DNA of 64,000 bases from Limnohabitans sp. TEGF004 (GCF_027924965.1 NZ_AP027056.1:1488001-1552000), one strand, 5' to 3'. Positions 51,896-60,256 are shown, numbered from the stretch's first letter. The notes: generated from the sequence alone by a model not told the origin. A program made the numbers and translations.

Positions 51896-51923
51896 GATTC
51901 AATAGTTCAAGTATTATTGAATC
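51896..51923. promoter_or_regulatory. Probable ArsR operator
   Basis: A perfect 9-bp inverted repeat GATTCAATA / TATTGAATC with a 10-base spacer ends directly before the arsR ATG. Position and the TTCAA/TTGAA character fit ArsR autorepression. It lies 18 bp from the pstS Pho box. Confidence 0.7.
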
Positions 51924-52265
51924 ATGAAGAAACAAAAAATTCAAGAAACTCACGTGGTCGAGGCCTTGGCAGCTTTGGCGCAAGGCCAGCGTTTGCGCGC
52001 CTTTCGGGCTTTGGTGGTGGCAGGTGCCGAGGGCTTGACACCCAGTGCTTTGAGCGCCTTGCTCGACCTCGCCCCCAGCGCTTTGTCGTTTCACCTCAAA
52101 GCCCTGAGCCACGCGGGCTTGGTCAGCGCCACGGCCAGCGGGCGCAACCTGATTTACCGCGCCGAGTTTGCACGCATGAACGACTTGCTCACCTACCTCA
52201 CCCAAGACTGCTGCCAAGGCCAATCGTGCGCCGTGGTGCCAGAGACATCGAAAACCTGTTGTTAA
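51924..52265 (+). CDS. arsR: ArsR-family arsenic-responsive repressor
   Basis: A 113-residue ArsR/SmtB winged-helix repressor (HTH at about 35-75, with LTPSALSALLDLAPSALSFHLKALSHAGL). The usual ELCVC arsenite motif of helix 3 is missing. Instead, cysteine clusters lie at the C-terminus (DCCQGQSC and KTCC), as in ArsR types that bind As(III) near the C-terminal helix. First gene of the arsenic operon; an operator overlaps its start. Confidence 0.9.
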   Translation: MKKQKIQETHVVEALAALAQGQRLRAFRALVVAGAEGLTPSALSALLDLAPSALSFHLKALSHAGLVSATASGRNLIYRAEFARMNDLLTYLTQDCCQGQSCAVVPETSKTCC

Positions 52266-52284
52266 TTTTTTCAAAGGAAACACC

Positions 52285-52800
52285 ATGAACGTTGAACAAT
52301 TTTTAGGCCTCTTGGAAGCCCATCCACAACAAGCCTTGCGCATTGTGTTGCCCAATGGCGAAACGGTGGCACCGCACTTTCACATCACCGAAGTGGGCCA
52401 TGTGGCCAAGAGCTTCATGGACTGCGGCGGCACACGTCGCAAAACCGAGAGTTGCCTGCTGCAAACCTGGGTGTACAGCGATGTGGATCACCGTTTAGAA
52501 ACAGCCAAGCTCGCCAACATCTTGCGCATTGCTGGCGACATACTGCCCTCGCTCGACTTGCCTGTGGAGATTGAGCACGAAGTAGGCGTGGTGTCGCAAT
52601 ACCCCGTCACCGCAGGCAGGAGCGATGGACATACCTTGACCTTGACCACGGGGCTCAAACACACCGCCTGCTTGGCGATGGACCTGTGCTGCGCACCCGC
52701 AGCACCTGAGGCTGCAGACGCTGTCGCCCCCATCGCCACAGCAGATAAGCCACGTGTCAAGGCAGGTTCATGCTGCTCGCCCACCAGTGGTTGCTGCTAA
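52285..52800 (+). CDS. DUF6428 family protein of the arsenic operon
   Basis: A 171-residue protein of a family often found between arsR and arsC. The core (about 1-125) begins MNVEQFLGLLEAHPQQALRI and contains HFHITEVGHVAKSFMDCGG. The C-terminus carries three Cys-Cys pairs (LCCAP, SCCSP, GCC) that could bind arsenite. Function is not established. It follows arsR by 19 bp and precedes arsC by 63 bp. Confidence 0.8.
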   Translation: MNVEQFLGLLEAHPQQALRIVLPNGETVAPHFHITEVGHVAKSFMDCGGTRRKTESCLLQTWVYSDVDHRLETAKLANILRIAGDILPSLDLPVEIEHEVGVVSQYPVTAGRSDGHTLTLTTGLKHTACLAMDLCCAPAAPEAADAVAPIATADKPRVKAGSCCSPTSGCC

Positions 52801-52863
52801 ACCTGACACACGGTTGAAAAACTTCTTCTTTATCTTTCACACCTTTACCCTGTCACATCAATC

Positions 52864-53376
52864 ATGACCACCTTGAACGTCCTCTTTCTGTGCACGCACA
52901 ACTCGGCCCGCAGCATCTTGTCGGAAGCCTTGCTCAACCACATGGTCACCGGTGCCAGTGGCACACGCTTCAAAGCGTATTCGGCTGGCAGCAGCCCGCG
53001 CGAGAACCAGCAGCCCAACCCGCTGGGGCTTCAAGTGTTGAAGTCAGCTGGCATTGACACCTCGTACCTCAGCAGCAAAAGCTGGGACGTGTTTGCCAAG
53101 CCCGATGCACCGCACATGGACCTGGTCATCACCGTGTGCGACAACGCCGCTGGCGAGATCTGCCCCTACTGGCCCGGTCAACCCGCCACCGCGCACTGGG
53201 GCTATGCCGACCCCTCCGCTGTAGAGGGCACAGACGAAGACCGCTTGCAGGCCTTTCGCCACACCATGTACTTGATTCAAAAACGCTTGCAACTATTGGT
53301 GGACTTGCCTGCCGACAAACTACAAAAAGCCATGTTGCAACACACGGCCAAAGAACTCAGCCAGGTGCATGCATGA
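52864..53376 (+). CDS. arsC: Low-molecular-weight-phosphatase-type arsenate reductase ArsC
   Basis: A 170-residue arsenate reductase. The P-loop CTHNSARS gives catalytic Cys10, and the redox pair lies in VCDNAAGEICPYWPG (thioredoxin-coupled type). The Asp of WGYADPSA is the family's general acid. It reduces arsenate to arsenite for export by the next gene, whose start overlaps its stop (ATGA). Arsenate enters through Pst, so divergence from pstS makes biological sense. Confidence 0.93.
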   Translation: MTTLNVLFLCTHNSARSILSEALLNHMVTGASGTRFKAYSAGSSPRENQQPNPLGLQVLKSAGIDTSYLSSKSWDVFAKPDAPHMDLVITVCDNAAGEICPYWPGQPATAHWGYADPSAVEGTDEDRLQAFRHTMYLIQKRLQLLVDLPADKLQKAMLQHTAKELSQVHA

Positions 53377-54395
53377 ACTTCTTTGAACGCTATCTCACCG
53401 CTTGGGTGGCTTTGTGCATCGTGGTCGGTATTGCTTTGGGGCAATGGCAGCCTGAGCTGTTTCAAGCGATTGGCAGTTTGGAATACGCGCAGGTTAATTT
53501 GCCCGTCGGTTTGTTGATTTGGATCATGATCATCCCCATGCTCATCAAGGTGGACTTTGGCGCTTTGCACGAAGTGCGTCAGCACATCAAAGGGATTGGT
53601 GTAACGCTGTTTGTGAACTGGTTGGTCAAGCCGTTTTCGATGGCGCTGCTGGGTTGGTTTTTCATTCGCTACTTGTTTGCGCCACTGTTGCCTGCAGACC
53701 AGATTGACAGCTACATCGCTGGTCTGATTTTGTTAGCCGCAGCACCCTGCACCGCCATGGTTTTTGTTTGGAGCCGCCTGACCAACGGCCACCCTTTGTT
53801 CACCTTGTCACAAGTGGCCTTGAATGACGCCATCATGGTGGTGGCGTTTGCACCGCTGGTGGCGTTCTTACTCGGGCTATCAGCCATCATCGTGCCGTGG
53901 GACACACTCATCACATCAGTGGTGTTGTACATCGTCATTCCGGTGGTGTTGGCCCAGCTGATGCGCAAAGCGCTGTTGGCACAAGGCACAGACAAGTTCG
54001 ATGCAGTCATGGCACGCATTGGCCCATGGTCGATTGCTGCGCTGCTCGCCACGCTGGTGTTGTTGTTTGCGTTTCAGGGCGAGGCGATTTTGAAACAACC
54101 TTTGGTCATTGCTTTGTTGGCGGTGCCCATCCTCATTCAAGTGTTGTTCAACTCAGCTTTGGCTTATTACCTCAACCGCGCGTTGGGCGAATCGCACAGC
54201 GTGGCCTGCCCTTCGGCACTGATTGGTGCGTCTAACTTTTTCGAGCTGGCTGTGGCTGCGGCCATCAGCTTGTTTGGCTTTGAGTCAGGCGCAGCGCTGG
54301 CCACGGTGGTGGGCGTGCTGATTGAAGTGCCCGTGATGTTGCTGGTGGTGCATGTGGTGAACCGCAGCAAAGACTGGTACGAGCGAACACCTTGA
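53373..54395 (+). CDS. acr3: Arsenite efflux transporter Acr3
   Basis: A 340-residue ACR3-family permease with ten helices. Family signatures are FFERYLTAWVALCIVVGIALG at the start, LIWIMIIPMLIKVDFGAL, ILLAAAPCTAMVFVWSRLTNG with the conserved Cys, and ASNFFELAVAAAISLFG with the conserved Glu. It exports arsenite. Start overlaps the arsC stop. Confidence 0.93.
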   Translation: MNFFERYLTAWVALCIVVGIALGQWQPELFQAIGSLEYAQVNLPVGLLIWIMIIPMLIKVDFGALHEVRQHIKGIGVTLFVNWLVKPFSMALLGWFFIRYLFAPLLPADQIDSYIAGLILLAAAPCTAMVFVWSRLTNGHPLFTLSQVALNDAIMVVAFAPLVAFLLGLSAIIVPWDTLITSVVLYIVIPVVLAQLMRKALLAQGTDKFDAVMARIGPWSIAALLATLVLLFAFQGEAILKQPLVIALLAVPILIQVLFNSALAYYLNRALGESHSVACPSALIGASNFFELAVAAAISLFGFESGAALATVVGVLIEVPVMLLVVHVVNRSKDWYERTP

Positions 54396-54441
54396 ATGAC
54401 CACCGCCGCCCCAAGGTCGGTCTGAATTTCTAGAATGCGAC

Positions 54442-54993
54442 ATGCGTTTGTTTTTGAATATTCTGGGTTTTCAAACCGCTTGGTGGGCGTGCATCGCGGG
54501 GGTTGGACGCGGCTTTGAAATACCCGCCTTGCTGTATGGTTTGGTGCTGGCTGGGCTGCACCTGCGCTTTGCACACCTGCCTCAGCAAGAGGCCAAGCTT
54601 GCCGCGATGGCGCTGGTCGTTGGCATGGCAGTGGACACACTGCTGCAAATGGCATCGGTCATTGGTTTTTACGGCTGGGCCCTTGGCCCCTTGAGCCCGT
54701 TTTGGTTGTGGCTGTTGTGGGCTTTGTTTGCCATGACCTTGAACACCTCTTTGGTGTTTTTACAAAATCACACCCTCTGGCTGTCAGCAGCGGCGGGGCT
54801 GGTGTTTGGCCCGCTCACCTACTATGCTGGGGCACAACTGGGCGCCGCATCATTTGACAACACCCCGGTTCACTTAGGCGCGTTAGCCATCACTTGGGGC
54901 CTTGCGCTTCCTGTGTTGGTCTATGCGGCTCAGCGCATGTTCACACCCAGCACAGACACATCTCACATAGACAACCTCAAAGGCACACCATGA
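54442..54993 (+). CDS. DUF2878 family membrane protein
   Basis: A 183-residue polytopic protein with five or six helices that matches the DUF2878 pattern: short FLNILGFQTAWWACIAG start, VGMAVDTLLQMASVIGFYGW and FGPLTYYAGAQLGA. No function is known. The next gene starts 4 bp inside its stop (ATGA), and DUF2878 with DUF3833 is a recurring pair in Proteobacteria. Confidence 0.8.
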   Translation: MRLFLNILGFQTAWWACIAGVGRGFEIPALLYGLVLAGLHLRFAHLPQQEAKLAAMALVVGMAVDTLLQMASVIGFYGWALGPLSPFWLWLLWALFAMTLNTSLVFLQNHTLWLSAAAGLVFGPLTYYAGAQLGAASFDNTPVHLGALAITWGLALPVLVYAAQRMFTPSTDTSHIDNLKGTP

Positions 54994-55535
54994 TGCAACG
55001 TCGCACGCTTTTACTCAGTGGCATGGCCACCACCGCTCTCGCCGGCCTCAGCGGCTGCGCCAGCCCCACGGTCGACGATTACGCCAGCCAAAAACCGGTG
55101 CTCGATTTGCGCACCTACTTCAACGGCATGGTGGACGCGTGGGGCATCTTCACCGACCGCAATGGCAAGGTGGTCAAGCGTTTCACCGTGGAGATGAAAT
55201 GCCAATGGCACAACGACCAAGGCATCTTGGACGAAGACTTTGTCTACTCGGACGGCACGAAAGAAAAACGGATTTGGCAACTCACCGACAAAGGCCATGG
55301 CGCTTATGTGGGCACCGCTGGCGATGTGGTGGGCGTGGCCGAAGGCCAGACCAAAGGCAACGCTTTCAACTGGCGCTACACCCTGGCCTTGCCCGTGGAC
55401 GGCACGGTGCTGAATGTGCAAATGGACGACTGGATGTATTTGATGAACGACCGCGTCATGCTCAACAAAGCACGCATGACCAAGCTGGGCATCCATCTGG
55501 GCGATGTCACGCTGTCCTTCACGAAGCGGGCTTGA
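54990..55535 (+). CDS. DUF3833 family lipoprotein
   Basis: A 181-residue lipoprotein of the DUF3833 family. The signal ends in the lipobox LSGC (near residue 23). The mature part has LRTYFNGMVDAWGIFTDRNG and DWMYLMNDRVMLNKARMTKLG, both typical. Unknown function in the envelope. Two adjacent ATG codons are possible starts. Confidence 0.83.
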   Translation: MMQRRTLLLSGMATTALAGLSGCASPTVDDYASQKPVLDLRTYFNGMVDAWGIFTDRNGKVVKRFTVEMKCQWHNDQGILDEDFVYSDGTKEKRIWQLTDKGHGAYVGTAGDVVGVAEGQTKGNAFNWRYTLALPVDGTVLNVQMDDWMYLMNDRVMLNKARMTKLGIHLGDVTLSFTKRA

Positions 55536-55557
55536 CACCGTGGTCTTTCGAAAATTG

Positions 55558-56133
55558 ATGCTTCGCTTGTGGTGTGCATTGAGTCTCGTGGTGGCTTACG
55601 CAACAACAAGTACCTCCGCTCAAGCCAGCGATCTGTCAGACAAACTGCAATCCCCAGATTACGTTTTGCTGATGCGCCACACCCGTGCCCCAGGCGTTGG
55701 CGACCCTGCCAACTACACCTTGGATGACTGCACAACCCAACGCAACCTCAGCAACGAGGGCCGCAAACAAGCGGTAGCAGCGGGCCACTGGCTCAAAAAA
55801 CAAGGCGTGCCAACTGCCAACGTACACACCAGTGCCTGGTGCCGATGCAAAGACACGGCAGAGCTGTTGAAGTTGGGGCCTGTGACGGTTGAGCCTGCTT
55901 TGGCTTCATTTTTTGATGACATGGCGCGAGCCAAAACCCAAAACCAAAAGCTGGAAAAATTCATTGCCGCCCAACTCAAAACCAAAGGCAAACAAGCGCT
56001 GGTTTTGGTGACCCACCATGTGAACATTTATGAGTTCATGGGCGAGAACATTGCCTCTGGCGACATGGTGCTCGCCAAAGTCGACTCACACGGCAAGATG
56101 GTGGCCTACAAGCTCATACCCAGACCTGACTGA
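55558..56133 (+). CDS. Exported histidine-phosphatase-fold protein
   Basis: A 191-residue protein with a signal peptide (about 1-26, ending STSAQA) and a histidine phosphatase core. The motif is MRHTRAPGVGD, so RHT replaces the usual RHG. NLSNEGRKQAVAAGHWLKKQG and the second His in VLVTHHVNIYEF are intact. The substrate is unknown; a periplasmic phosphomonoesterase is plausible. Its last 48 bases overlap a convergent regulator gene. Confidence 0.8.
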   Translation: MLRLWCALSLVVAYATTSTSAQASDLSDKLQSPDYVLLMRHTRAPGVGDPANYTLDDCTTQRNLSNEGRKQAVAAGHWLKKQGVPTANVHTSAWCRCKDTAELLKLGPVTVEPALASFFDDMARAKTQNQKLEKFIAAQLKTKGKQALVLVTHHVNIYEFMGENIASGDMVLAKVDSHGKMVAYKLIPRPD

Positions 56134-56856
56134 AGCCGCCACAGGTTTGGCCAATCCAGCTTGGCATGGGCTGCTGTCGCTGAGGTCAACATAGCGCGGC
56201 AAAAAGTAACCGCATCGCTTGATGTTGCGAACGGGCAGCAAATCGTGACTGATTTTTCTGCGCAGTCGGTGGATGTAGACCTCCGCAGCCGTGGTGTTCA
56301 AGGCCATGTTGTCTGGCGCGATGTCTTGGAGCAAGCGCTCTTTGGGAATGATTTGCCCCACGCGCTTGAGCAAGATGTCCAACACCTGCGCTTCACGTGG
56401 CGTTAAATCCAAGGCCACGCCCGAGACGCATGCTTGCTGCGTCGCGTGGTTGAAACTCAACGCGCCGTAATGACACACAGACGCGGTCATGCCTTGGCGA
56501 CGCCGCGTCAAAGCCCGAACTTCTGCACAAAAAATGGCCTCATTCAATGACTCGGGAAGGCAGCGGTCAAAACCTGCATCTAACAAATCGGGGGCAAACA
56601 CCATGTGGTGGTCTGGCACCAGCGCGAGAGTCGCAGCGCGCTGTGCACCACACCGATCCGGCATCAAAGTGCTGGCCAAGTCCATCACCGTTGGGGTGGG
56701 GTGGACGACCATCAGGTCCAAGTGGCGCGAACGCCAGCGCATTGAATCATTCGACAGTGCACCATAGCGCGCCACCTTCGCGCCCATGCTGTCAAGTGTG
56801 TGTCGCAGCTTGTGCGCCAACACATCGTCTTGCACAAAAAGCGCCACATCACACAT
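56086..56856 (-). CDS. OmpR-type regulator with degenerate receiver domain
   Basis: A 256-residue protein. The C-terminal part (about 120-225) is a winged helix of the OmpR/PhoB type (LDLTPREAQVLDILLKRVGQ, VYIHRLRRKISHD and a CGYFL wing). The N-terminal 110 residues have the receiver layout (FVQDDVLAHKLRHTLDSMGA), but the phosphoacceptor position is VVHPTPT without Asp. Control by phosphorylation is unlikely. GGGAGG eight bases before ATG 56856 fixes the start. No paired kinase is nearby. The upstream gene overlaps it by 8 bp. Confidence 0.75.
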   Translation of the reverse strand: MCDVALFVQDDVLAHKLRHTLDSMGAKVARYGALSNDSMRWRSRHLDLMVVHPTPTVMDLASTLMPDRCGAQRAATLALVPDHHMVFAPDLLDAGFDRCLPESLNEAIFCAEVRALTRRRQGMTASVCHYGALSFNHATQQACVSGVALDLTPREAQVLDILLKRVGQIIPKERLLQDIAPDNMALNTTAAEVYIHRLRRKISHDLLPVRNIKRCGYFLPRYVDLSDSSPCQAGLAKPVAASVRSGYELVGHHLAV

Positions 56857-57226
56857 AGCTTGCACCTCCCTGTACACGTTGGCGTGCAATGGCAGACACA
56901 CCTTGTTGGTTGAGCATCCACTGCACCGGCTCGGCCGACAGCTGCACCGCCAAGCGCGTGGCGTGTTTATGCACAGCACATGCAGGGTGCTGACGCAACA
57001 GCGCCAGCACCCACGGCGGCATGACATCAAAGGCGCTTTGCAAAATCAGCGCCATCCAAGGCTTGTCCCACACGTCCACAGGGTAGGCCTGAATGACTTG
57101 CAAAATGTCTTGCGCCCGCGGATGCAAAGACTGCACGATGAGCGACGACAAACCGCCCGTGATGGCGCGCACACGTTCACCGATGGCGTTGAGCGCCAAG
57201 GTTTTGAGTGCGTGGGCAACAGACAT
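56849..57226 (-). CDS. Hypothetical protein upstream of the orphan regulator
   Basis: A 125-residue, mostly helical, soluble-looking protein I do not recognise. Its stop overlaps the start of the regulator gene by 8 bp, so the two are coupled. Sequence features are amphipathic helices (AHALKTLALNAIGERVRAIT) and a Trp/Met-rich middle (VDVWDKPWMALILQ). The frame stays open upstream, but Met at 57226 is the first plausible start after the preceding small gene. Confidence 0.55.
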   Translation of the reverse strand: MSVAHALKTLALNAIGERVRAITGGLSSLIVQSLHPRAQDILQVIQAYPVDVWDKPWMALILQSAFDVMPPWVLALLRQHPACAVHKHATRLAVQLSAEPVQWMLNQQGVSAIARQRVQGGASYV

Positions 57227-57245
57227 GGTGGGCACTGGAGGCGGC

Positions 57246-57443
57246 TCAGGCCTCGTGATCGGCTGAGCCGTTTGTCGTCTCTGGATCGAGCTGCGCATGC
57301 GGCTCTGAGGCATGCACAGCAGTGGCTGCATCTGACTTTGGAAAACACATTTTTTCGCCGTCCCAGCGCTGACCACACCAACACGTACCGTCAGCGCTGA
57401 TGATGCAAGTTCCGGTGCCGCAACACCTTGGGTCTTCACTCAT
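57246..57443 (-). CDS. Small cysteine-rich protein
   Basis: A 65-residue protein whose first 33 residues carry six cysteines (RCCGTGTCIISADGTCWCGQ, then EKMC) in a compact arrangement suited to a metal site. The tail is acidic and disordered. Similar short proteins sit near photolyase genes in related bacteria, as far as I recall. It follows the DUF2805 gene by 16 bp on the same strand. Function unknown. Confidence 0.65.
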   Translation of the reverse strand: MSEDPRCCGTGTCIISADGTCWCGQRWDGEKMCFPKSDAATAVHASEPHAQLDPETTNGSADHEA

Positions 57444-57459
57444 ACAAATCCTTCACGGG

Positions 57460-57747
57460 TTAACAGTTGGCGCGACGGTGGTCGGCGATGGCATGGTCAT
57501 CAAACTTCATGTCCGGGCTTCGCAGCGCGCGGTGCTTGGTGGTGCGGCCCTTCATGCGCATGCGCCAGAGCCGAAATGAGCTGGGGTTGAGCTCGGTACG
57601 CATCAAGCGAATCACCTCGGGCTCACTCAGGCCCATGCGCTCATGAATGGTTTCAAACGTGGTGCGGTCTTCCCATGCCATTTGAATCACGGCAGACACA
57701 TCACCTGGGCTCAGGCTGGCAAGACGTTGGCTAGCGCTGAGTTGCAT
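57460..57747 (-). CDS. TIGR03643/DUF2805 family protein
   Basis: A 95-residue protein of the DUF2805 family, recognisable by VIQMAWEDRTTFETIHERMG, LSEPEVIRLMR and LNPSSFRLWRMRMKGRTTKH. The helix-turn-helix-like core suggests nucleic-acid binding, but no function is established. Family members usually accompany cryptochrome/photolyase genes, as here. Its start overlaps the Rrf2 stop by one base. Confidence 0.85.
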   Translation of the reverse strand: MQLSASQRLASLSPGDVSAVIQMAWEDRTTFETIHERMGLSEPEVIRLMRTELNPSSFRLWRMRMKGRTTKHRALRSPDMKFDDHAIADHRRANC

Positions 57748-58271
57748 CAGGCCATCATCATGGAGAGCTGAAACACTGAGTTGGGCGCCTTGGGCATGAG
57801 CGGCGCCACCATGGGTTTGAACTTGAAGCGGCCCATGGTTTGCACAAACGAGCGGGCTTCTTCGTCACGCGACTCATCCACAAAATCGGCCAAGGTGAAG
57901 TTGCTGAGAGTGGCTTTGACGATTTGCTCCAAGCCGAACTCGTAGCTGGCGGGCGTTGATTTGTCCTCGGGCAGGTCGTCTGCCGTCTTGGCTGGCACAG
58001 AAGACGGCGCATCCAAGGTGCATTCAAACACCGAAGCGATGTCCCAAATCGAAATCAGCGAGGTGTCGCCCAAAATCATGTAGCCGCCGCCCGGGCCCTT
58101 CATGGCCCCCACGATGTTGTGTGCCTTGAGCGGCTTGAGGATGTTCTCGAGGTAGGAGATGGACAAATCGAGCCTGGGCGACAACTCGGTGGTCGTGACA
58201 TAACCTGCGTGACGCTGGCCCGCAAGGTACACACAGACCTCGATCGCGTTGATGGTTTTCTTTGAAATCAT
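57747..58271 (-). CDS. Rrf2-family transcriptional regulator
   Basis: A 174-residue Rrf2 winged-helix protein. The HTH lies at about 20-60 (GYVTTTELSPRLDLSISYLE), followed by the wing KGPGGGYMI. The three-Cys cluster motif of IscR/NsrR is absent (only one Cys, in FECTLD), so an iron-sulfur sensor is unlikely. The C-terminal 90 residues are longer than usual and unassigned. It diverges from the MerR-type regulator across repeated TCTACGCAA sites. Confidence 0.83.
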   Translation of the reverse strand: MISKKTINAIEVCVYLAGQRHAGYVTTTELSPRLDLSISYLENILKPLKAHNIVGAMKGPGGGYMILGDTSLISIWDIASVFECTLDAPSSVPAKTADDLPEDKSTPASYEFGLEQIVKATLSNFTLADFVDESRDEEARSFVQTMGRFKFKPMVAPLMPKAPNSVFQLSMMMA

Positions 58272-58285
58272 GGTTCAAACTCCTG

Positions 58286-58368
58286 TTGCGTAGAATTTTG
58301 ACGCATTAATCTACGCAAAAGCCAATTTAATTTACAAATACTTATAAATCGACACATAATCTACGCAA
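58286..58368. promoter_or_regulatory. Repeated TCTACGCAA operator candidates between two regulators
   Basis: TTGCGTAGA at 58286-58294 and TCTACGCAA at 58310-58318 form a perfect 9-bp inverted repeat with a 15-bp spacer. The 11-mer AATCTACGCAA recurs as a direct repeat at 58308-58318 and 58358-58368, a 50-bp step. The region is AT-rich and contains the divergent promoters of the Rrf2 and MerR genes, so one of these regulators probably binds here. Confidence 0.7.
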
Positions 58369-58389
58369 CCTCTACTCAAAAACATCATT

Positions 58390-59382
58390 TTGAACACCAG
58401 CGCCCTTCCCTCAACCGCCCTTTACCGCATTGGTGCGGTGTCTAAAACCACGGGCATCCCCGTGTCCACCTTGCGCATTTGGGAAACCCGCTACGGCGCG
58501 TTCAGCCCTGTCAAGACCGAAGGCAAGCAACGCTTGTTTGCCGAACACGATGTGTCCAAGGCCTTGTTGCTCAAACAGTTGTCGCAAAACGGCCATGGCA
58601 TCAGCACCATTGCCAACCTCGACCTAGAGCAACTGCGCCGCATGAGCAACCTGCCGCACCACACGCCCCAAAGTTTGGCCGTACCGGGCCAGCCCGTGTC
58701 TCTGGCGGTGGTGGGTATGAGTATGGCCAACCGCATCGAGTCCAAAAAGTTTGCCGCAGGCTTGAAGCAAAACCAAATCAAAGTCACCGACGTGTTGATC
58801 GACTTGGCCACCGCCGCCAACGCCGAATTGGCGCAACGCCCGCAAGTACTGTTGGTCAAGGTCAACACCTTGCAAACTGCGGTGCACACAGACATCCAAG
58901 CGTTGATCAACAAACATCAATTTGCACAAACCATCGTGGTGTACAACTTTGCGCCCGAGGCCGTGGTGCAAGCCATGAAGTTTTCGGGCCTCATCGTGCG
59001 ACGCGAACCCATCTCGGACATTGAGCTGGCCGAGTTGCTGCAATCGGTGCTGTTTGTCGACCCTGTGCGTGCGCAGGAATTTGGCACCACAGGCGCGGTC
59101 ATCGCGGCACGCAAATATTCAGATGCCACCCTCAGCCGCGTGGCCGGCATTTCAACCAATGTGCTGTGCGAGTGCCCGCGCCATGTGGCAGAGCTGATTG
59201 CACAACTCGCCAGCTTTGAGGAATACAGCCAAGAATGTTTGAACCGCAACGCAGAAGACGCCCACTTGCACGCCTACCTGCGTTCTATTTCGGGCTCTGC
59301 GCGATCGCTGTTTGAAAACGCCTTAGAGAAAATTGCTGCGCATGAGGGGATTGATCTGCATGAAGGCGCGGCTTTGAATTAG
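58390..59382 (+). CDS. MerR-type regulator with degenerate cobalamin-binding-like C-terminus (LitR class II-like)
   Basis: A 330-residue regulator starting at TTG. Residues about 10-75 are a MerR HTH (YRIGAVSKTTGIPVSTLRIW, then RYGAFSPVKTEGKQRLF). Residues about 95-215 look like the Rossmann part of a B12-binding domain. It lacks the DxHxxG cobalamin motif of CarH and class I LitR, so it cannot sense light through B12. Class II LitR proteins of this build work with light signalling in Pseudomonas. The surrounding photolyase genes support a light or photodamage role, which is inference. Confidence 0.75.
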   Translation: MNTSALPSTALYRIGAVSKTTGIPVSTLRIWETRYGAFSPVKTEGKQRLFAEHDVSKALLLKQLSQNGHGISTIANLDLEQLRRMSNLPHHTPQSLAVPGQPVSLAVVGMSMANRIESKKFAAGLKQNQIKVTDVLIDLATAANAELAQRPQVLLVKVNTLQTAVHTDIQALINKHQFAQTIVVYNFAPEAVVQAMKFSGLIVRREPISDIELAELLQSVLFVDPVRAQEFGTTGAVIAARKYSDATLSRVAGISTNVLCECPRHVAELIAQLASFEEYSQECLNRNAEDAHLHAYLRSISGSARSLFENALEKIAAHEGIDLHEGAALN

Positions 59383-60137
59383 CGCAACGTCACGGCCTGA
59401 TCGCTTGCGATGACCTGTAACCACAAGCTGTCAATGTCGCTGAGTTTGGTTTTGTCAAACTCAGCCGTGTGCTCCCAGTAGCGCCCCGACGGCACCATGT
59501 AGCCCAAGTCTTGCTCGGCCTGCAAGGCGCGTGCAACGGCTGCTGGGTCGATCAACGCGCTTTGCGCTTGCAGCAGTTGTTGGTGCATGCCCGGCGCGGT
59601 CACATCACAGCTCGCCACGCGCGGGAACAACAAGCGCGATTCGGGCAACTCCGACAAATTCACCACCGCGCAGCCGTGCGCCTGTGCCAACGCCATGAAG
59701 CGGGCCGACTTGGCCTCGAGCGACTGCAAGGTCACATCCACCCGCAAAGGGTCTGGCGTGCCTTGGCCGTAAAAATGGCTGCTCTCGCCCGAGGTGGCGT
59801 CGTACACCATGTCACAACCCAAGAACGCCATCAGGTCAGGCTTCAAAGCGCCCAAGGCCCAATACCCCGCGGTAAACGCCATGGTTCCGCCCGCATACAC
59901 AAAGCCGCCAAAGTGGTTTTGCTGCGGCACAAATTCGGGGGCGGCAATCAGTTGCTGAGAGGGTTTCAACGGCGTGGGCGGCAAACGCTCGGGCGCGAAG
60001 TCTTCGGGGTATACCAAGTAGTCCCAGTCAGGTGTGATTTGCCACGCGTTGTTGATGGCCACACGCTGTGCAAACACCGACAGATCCCAGTCTTTGGCCT
60101 GCACGGCGTCGGGTGCACTGCCGATGAGCAGCACCAT
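59379..60137 (-). CDS. Hypothetical protein with Rossmann-like N-terminus
   Basis: A 252-residue protein I do not recognise. MVLLIGSAPDAVQAKDWDLS followed by VAINNAWQITPDWDYLVYPE resembles the start of DUF115/MptE-like or glycan-related proteins. GGFVYAGGTMAFTAGYWALG and LMAFLGCDMVYD look like a second conserved block. It is convergent with the MerR gene (4-bp overlap) and divergent from the Cry-DASH gene. The start at 60137 is chosen because the upstream frame is basic and unlike the rest. Confidence 0.6.
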   Translation of the reverse strand: MVLLIGSAPDAVQAKDWDLSVFAQRVAINNAWQITPDWDYLVYPEDFAPERLPPTPLKPSQQLIAAPEFVPQQNHFGGFVYAGGTMAFTAGYWALGALKPDLMAFLGCDMVYDATSGESSHFYGQGTPDPLRVDVTLQSLEAKSARFMALAQAHGCAVVNLSELPESRLLFPRVASCDVTAPGMHQQLLQAQSALIDPAAVARALQAEQDLGYMVPSGRYWEHTAEFDKTKLSDIDSLWLQVIASDQAVTLR

Positions 60138-60256
60138 TTTTAAATCCTCTGCCACGCGATGTCCGTTTCTTGAGCGCTTTGAAAACAGCCGCGATCCTAG
60201 AGCCTTGCGATAGCCATTGCTAACCAAAGGTTGGAAGGCATTTCTAAAATCAAAAC

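Noticed and set aside
51852..51923. CRISPR-like or satellite repeats
   Set aside because: The short repeats are explained by PhoB and ArsR binding sites; no regular repeat-spacer array occurs anywhere in the window.
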